In this document: positions 3,955 through 7,112 of the stretch, piece by piece
Layout of the letters: every line of letters begins with the position of its first letter
How positions within the stretch are numbered: position 1 is the stretch's first letter
DNA from: an uncultured Ruminococcus sp.
Lineage (GTDB): Bacteria; Bacillota; Clostridia; Oscillospirales; Acutalibacteraceae
DNA length: 7,112 nucleotides
Assembly: GCA_902773165.1 (NCBI GenBank)
Contig: CACYDO010000047.1
Location: 1 to 7,112 of the forward strand
Reading direction: 5' to 3'
Position numbers and translations under genes: made by a program
Notes under the pieces: model-generated
Databases searched by the model: none
What the model was told of the DNA's origin: nothing
The model's input: the letters and a program-made list of their open reading frames with translations, nothing else

Positions 3955-6924
3955 ATGAAATTAAAAAAAGTCTTGGCAGGAATGCTTTCTGCGGCTGTTG
4001 CGCTTTCCTCGGCAGGAGCGTCCTTGCCGGTAAGCGCAGACAGTACGCTGCCTGAGTCGCCATACGAGAGTTCAGACAACGTCTCCGTAGGTACGATTTT
4101 CTTCGACCCCGGCGACTGGAACTCAGAGTCGATCTACTTCTATATCTGGGACGATTCCGACGACGCTTTGAGATTTGCTTCACAAGACGGCTGGGGACCC
4201 GACAATAACTGGGGTTCAAGGAAGCTGGCGGGAGTGAAGAACGATATGGGTATTTTTGAATCGTATCCGATAGAGCTTGCAGATAACCGCAATTATTACG
4301 TTATATTTTACGATCCGTATACCGGCAATCAGACCTTTGACTGCGTTCTGAACAAGAGCGCCTTCGGCGACGTTGCACGCAGAACGGGAGAAATTTTAGA
4401 GAATCCTGCCGACAGTACGCTTACTGCGGAGAGCGCTGAATTCTACAGCTCGCATCTTACGTCGCGCCTGTGCTTAACGTCCTCCGGCAAGGTGCAGGGC
4501 AGGTCTGTCGCGCCGCTCGTTGACCGCCCCCTGGAGGTAGCTAAATTTATTTTTGCATATCAGGGTACTTATGATATAGTCAGCGGCAATGATGTAGTAA
4601 CAGTTCAGTCTGTATCCAACGGCATAAAGGCTTTCGAAACGACCCCCGAAGATGTCTGGAAAGCTTATACCGGTCTTAAAGATAATGATTATTACGCTCC
4701 GAATTATACCGATGCGCGCGAGGCGGAAGCTAAAGCGATCATTTTTAATAACCAGGGCTACGCGGATTCAACAGACGTTTCGGGTGACTGGGAAAATAAC
4801 GGCGAATACTCCTCCGAAACTCTCTTCGATTATTATTCCACTACCGACGGAACGATTATTACCGGTTACAAAGGCACTGAATCTCACGTTAAAATTCCTC
4901 CGTATATCAACGGAAATCCTGTAACTGTGATCTCCAATTTTTCCGAATACAACAGTTCAGAAAACGGTACTGCCAATGTCAGACGCGTTACTATTCCGGA
5001 TACCGTGACTGCGATAGAGGAAATGGCTTTTTATAACTGTACTTCTCTCTCTGAGATAGATTTTCCCGATTCACTGGAAAAAATAGGGCAGGACGCTTTT
5101 GACGGAACACCGTGGCTTGAAAATTACTCCGGAGATTTCGTTATCCCCGTTAATGGACTCCTTGTAAAGTACAAGGGTCAGGACGAAAACGTCAATATTC
5201 CCGAAGGCATTTCGGTTATCTGCGACGGCGCGTTTTTCCTCGACGATCATGTAAAAAGCGTTGTTATTCCTTCGTCTGTCGAGTCGATAGGCAGCTTTGC
5301 ACTGAGCTGTTCCGGTCTTGAAGATGTAACTATTCCGAATACCGTAGAAAACATTGACGGCTACGCGTTTTATGGTACGCCTTGGCTAGAAAACTATCCC
5401 ACCGACTTCGTTATCGTCGGAAATAAAATTCTTATAGCTTATATCGGAACGGAGCAGAATGTCGTTATCCCCAGTACCGTAAGAACGGTTGCTTCAAATA
5501 TATTCCTTCAGAAAAGAGTAAGTCAGAATAATATTCTTTCTGTTCAGATACCTAATTCAGCATTTAATGTTAATAAGTATGCTTTTTCACAGCTTGAAAG
5601 CCTTCAGAGAGTTATTATCCCCGAAAGCGTAACGAATATCGGCGATAATATGCTGTATGGCTCTAAGAATGCCGTTATATACTGCATTGCAGGTTCTGTT
5701 GCTGAGCAATACGCCATAGATAACGGTATTCCCTACCAAAATGTCGGCAATACTGAGGAGCTGCCCGAAATCTATACAGATACACCGTCATATTCCGATA
5801 CAGATTCACAGACGGATACGTATCCTGTTACTGATACGGATACTTATTCCGGCACGCAAACAGATACAGATACCTACGCAGATATTTATACAGATACAGA
5901 TACGCAGATCGGAACGGATACCGACACCTACATTGATACTTATACCGATACAGATACGGATTCCGGATACGACGCAGATACTCATACCGATACCGATACT
6001 TACACAGATACCGGAGCATATTCCGATACAGATACAGAATTTGTTAAAGACCCCAACAAGAAATACGGAAAAATCAAGTTTGACTCCGGAGACTGGAATT
6101 CAACGAGAATATGTTTCTATATCTGGGATAAAACAGGTGATAAAACAACATATGCAACCAAAAACGGCTGGGGAGAGGATAATCCCTGGGGTTCAAAGAA
6201 AACCTTAGGTGAAAAGCTCCCGGACGGATTATTTGAATCCTATGAATTCGGTATCACTCCCGGTCACGAAACATATGTTATTTTCTACGACCCGGATTCA
6301 GGCAATCAGACCTATGACTGCGTACTTACAGAAGAAGCTTTCGGAGACGTTGCTGTCAGAACAGGTGAGATCCTTGAAAACCCTGTTGACAGCGAAAAAA
6401 CTGCCGAGGCTGTAAAATTTGCTCAAAGCGGATTGACAGCGCCGCTTTCAATAACGTCTACCGGCCGCATTCAGGGAGAAACAACGCTTGCTTCTATCAA
6501 CGGCGCTAAAGAGATCGCCCTGTTTGTCTTTAAATATCAGGGTACGACCGATAAGGTTACCGGCAAGGAAGTCGTAACAGTGGAAACTGTTTCCAAAGCT
6601 GTGGAAGCCTTCGACGTTAATGTTGATGATATCTGGAACGAATATCAGGCCTTGAAAACTAAAGAGGAATATCTCGATAACTACACGCAGCAGCGTGAGG
6701 CGGAGGCGAAAAATATTATTTTCTCCGCTGCAAAGGTCGATCGTCCTTCCGGTGACGTAGACGGCGACGGAAGCCTTTCTTCCCATGACGCACTTCTTAT
6801 TCTCAGAGGAAGCTCGGGAATGGCAAAGCTTACAGACGATCAGATCCTGTTCGCCGATGTAGACGGTGACGGCGAGGTAACGTCCTCCGACGCGCTCTCG
6901 GTTCTCAGACAGAGTACGCTTTAA
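3955..6924 (+). CDS. Secreted dockerin protein with BspA-like leucine-rich repeats and two copies of a putative glycan-binding module
   Basis: The 989-aa product starts at the ATG at 3955, after AAAGGAG; a TTG further upstream overlaps that site and is rejected. Order of parts: Sec signal peptide 1-28 (MKLKK, hydrophobic core, cleavage likely after VSA); module A copy 1 at about 45-264; BspA-type repeats (LRR_5) at about 289-594, with VTIPDTVTAIEEMAFYNCTS-like units and two GTPWLENY blocks 90 residues apart; Asp/Thr linker 607-695; module A copy 2 at 705-923; dockerin 932-989. The dockerin has two calcium loops, DVDGDGSLSSHD and DVDGDGEVTSSD, so the protein should dock on a cohesin of a cell-surface or extracellular complex. 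Module A joins a beta-rich part (FYIWD, VIFYDP, GNQTxDCVL) to a helical part ending in REAEAKxIIF; the layout resembles domain 1 of the starch-binding Sas20 of R. bromii, and the beta part recalls CBM26-like modules. No catalytic domain is seen. Binding to starch or another glycan is inference. Confidence 0.93.
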   Translation: MKLKKVLAGMLSAAVALSSAGASLPVSADSTLPESPYESSDNVSVGTIFFDPGDWNSESIYFYIWDDSDDALRFASQDGWGPDNNWGSRKLAGVKNDMGIFESYPIELADNRNYYVIFYDPYTGNQTFDCVLNKSAFGDVARRTGEILENPADSTLTAESAEFYSSHLTSRLCLTSSGKVQGRSVAPLVDRPLEVAKFIFAYQGTYDIVSGNDVVTVQSVSNGIKAFETTPEDVWKAYTGLKDNDYYAPNYTDAREAEAKAIIFNNQGYADSTDVSGDWENNGEYSSETLFDYYSTTDGTIITGYKGTESHVKIPPYINGNPVTVISNFSEYNSSENGTANVRRVTIPDTVTAIEEMAFYNCTSLSEIDFPDSLEKIGQDAFDGTPWLENYSGDFVIPVNGLLVKYKGQDENVNIPEGISVICDGAFFLDDHVKSVVIPSSVESIGSFALSCSGLEDVTIPNTVENIDGYAFYGTPWLENYPTDFVIVGNKILIAYIGTEQNVVIPSTVRTVASNIFLQKRVSQNNILSVQIPNSAFNVNKYAFSQLESLQRVIIPESVTNIGDNMLYGSKNAVIYCIAGSVAEQYAIDNGIPYQNVGNTEELPEIYTDTPSYSDTDSQTDTYPVTDTDTYSGTQTDTDTYADIYTDTDTQIGTDTDTYIDTYTDTDTDSGYDADTHTDTDTYTDTGAYSDTDTEFVKDPNKKYGKIKFDSGDWNSTRICFYIWDKTGDKTTYATKNGWGEDNPWGSKKTLGEKLPDGLFESYEFGITPGHETYVIFYDPDSGNQTYDCVLTEEAFGDVAVRTGEILENPVDSEKTAEAVKFAQSGLTAPLSITSTGRIQGETTLASINGAKEIALFVFKYQGTTDKVTGKEVVTVETVSKAVEAFDVNVDDIWNEYQALKTKEEYLDNYTQQREAEAKNIIFSAAKVDRPSGDVDGDGSLSSHDALLILRGSSGMAKLTDDQILFADVDGDGEVTSSDALSVLRQSTL
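4087..4746 (+). repeat. Module A, copy 1 (beta-rich plus helical domain)
   Basis: Residues 45-264 of the dockerin protein. Landmarks are TIFFDPGDWNS, FYIWD, GWGPDNNWGSRK, YYVIFYDPYTGNQTFDCVL, AFGDVARRTGEILENP, a run rich in predicted helix, and REAEAKAIIF. The aromatic residues in the beta part (Trp and Tyr in WNS, YIWD and NNWGS) are the kind that stack on sugar rings. Roughly half of the positions are the same as in copy 2. Confidence 0.85.
4819..5736 (+). repeat. BspA-like leucine-rich repeat domain
   Basis: Residues 289-594 contain successive LRR_5-type units with the pattern IPxxVxxIxxxAFxxC/S, for example TIPDTVTAIEEMAFYNCTS, VIPSSVESIGSFALSCSG and TIPNTVENIDGYAFYG, closing with IIPESVTNIGDNMLYGS. 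The inserted blocks GTPWLENY...DFVI recur with a 90-residue period. Such domains are known from surface adhesins and binding proteins; the ligand is not evident. Confidence 0.85.
5773..6039 (+). repeat. Asp/Thr linker encoded by GATAC-rich tandem repeats
   Basis: About 89 residues built from TDTDTY and related units, with 24 Asp, no Lys and no Arg. At the DNA level, degenerate GATACAGATAC units dominate, so the tract is prone to slippage and length change. It separates the leucine-rich repeats from module A copy 2 and should be extended, highly acidic and possibly calcium-binding or glycosylated on Thr. Confidence 0.9.
6067..6723 (+). repeat. Module A, copy 2
   Basis: Residues 705-923. It repeats the landmarks of copy 1: KIKFDSGDWNS, FYIWD, NGWGEDNPWGSKK, YVIFYDPDSGNQTYDCVL, AFGDVAVRTGEILENP, TSTGRIQG, FKYQGTTDKVTGK and REAEAKNIIF. 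The strongest conservation between copies is around the GNQT/DCVL strand and GEILENP, suggesting the join between the beta and helical parts is functionally important. The two DNA copies have clearly diverged at synonymous sites, so the duplication is not recent. Confidence 0.85.
6748..6921 (+). other. Type I dockerin domain
   Basis: Residues 932-989 hold two F-hand calcium loops. Ligands in loop 1 are Asp934, Asp936, Asp938 and Asp945; in loop 2, Asp968, Asp970, Asp972 and Asp979. The cohesin-recognition positions 10-11 are Ser-His in the first loop and Ser-Ser in the second, and each loop is followed by a helix with Leu17-Arg18. The protein ends only four residues after the second helix motif, a normal dockerin terminus. 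Confidence 0.93.
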
Positions 6925-6957
6925 TTTAAATATATTTATTTTTTAAGCTATTTAATA

Positions 6958-6992
6958 AAAAAGCCGGCTCCCGAAAAAGGGGTCGGCTTTTT
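6958..6992 (+). terminator. Rho-independent terminator of the dockerin protein gene
   Basis: AAAAAGCCGGCTCC (6958-6971) pairs with GGGGTCGGCTTTTT (6979-6992), including two G-T wobbles, around a seven-base A-rich loop, and ends in five T. It begins 33 bases after the stop codon. Confidence 0.9.
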
Positions 6993-7080
6993 GCAGTAAT
7001 AAACGGAAAAGAATAATAAGTGTGGCATTGCCGCATAGCTGAATATACAGATTTAGTAAACACGGAAAACACCAGACTAA

Positions 7081-7112
7081 GACAAGGACACAGACAAGGA
7101 CACAGACGCAGA
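7081..7112. repeat. Short tandem repeat at the window edge
   Basis: GACAAGGACACA occurs twice head to tail (7081-7092, 7093-7104), followed by GACGCAGA as the window ends. In one plus frame it would read DKDTDKDTDA, but a TAA precedes it at 7078-7080 in that frame. Whether it belongs to a gene beyond the window cannot be told. Confidence 0.5.

Noticed and set aside
5741..6208. 155-codon Ile/Arg/Gln-rich ORF in another frame of the linker region
   Set aside because: It is a shadow frame of the GATAC repeats inside the dockerin protein gene.

Overview
The window looks like a chromosomal segment of a Gram-positive gut or rumen anaerobe of the Ruminococcus type (Oscillospiraceae). This is inferred from a secreted protein with a type I dockerin and BspA-like leucine-rich repeats, strong AGGAG-type ribosome binding sites, AT-rich spacers and Rho-independent terminators. 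No rRNA, tRNA or CRISPR array is visible.

Layout. Bases 1-32 hold the last codons of an upstream gene, whose stop overlaps the start of a PLP-dependent class I/II aminotransferase (32-1213, TAATG junction); a clear terminator follows. A spacer of about 370 bases carries a long A/T hairpin followed by a G+C-rich tail, then mntP (1635-2288), a manganese efflux pump with an unusual 31-residue loop insertion. The next spacer (2289-2727) contains a perfect 10-bp palindrome, a consensus sigma-A promoter and a G+C-rich leader that can fold into a closed three-way junction. This leader precedes a stand-alone PadR-type repressor (2728-3072), which is followed by two terminator hairpins.

On the minus strand (3671-3144) lies a DUF4186 gene cut in two by a 156-bp non-coding element with 27-bp imperfect terminal inverted repeats and a 3-bp TAA target duplication. 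Removing the element and one TAA restores the conserved HPVFKAQHA motif in frame. I read it as a MITE-type insertion that has made the gene a pseudogene.

The rest of the window is one large gene (3955-6924, 989 aa), driven by a second consensus promoter and closed by a terminator. Its product is a secreted, probably cellulosome- or amylosome-associated protein: signal peptide, module A copy 1, BspA-like leucine-rich repeats, an Asp/Thr linker with no Lys or Arg, module A copy 2, and a C-terminal dockerin. Module A is a beta-rich domain followed by a helical region. By architecture it resembles the starch-binding domain 1 described for R. bromii Sas20; this is my recollection and an inference, not a search result. 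No enzyme domain is visible, so the protein is best read as a non-catalytic substrate-binding or adhesion component.

The genes do not form one pathway: aminotransferase, metal efflux, repressor and adhesin each appear to be separate transcription units. The parts most worth following up are the architecture of the dockerin protein, the MITE insertion and the structured leader upstream of padR.
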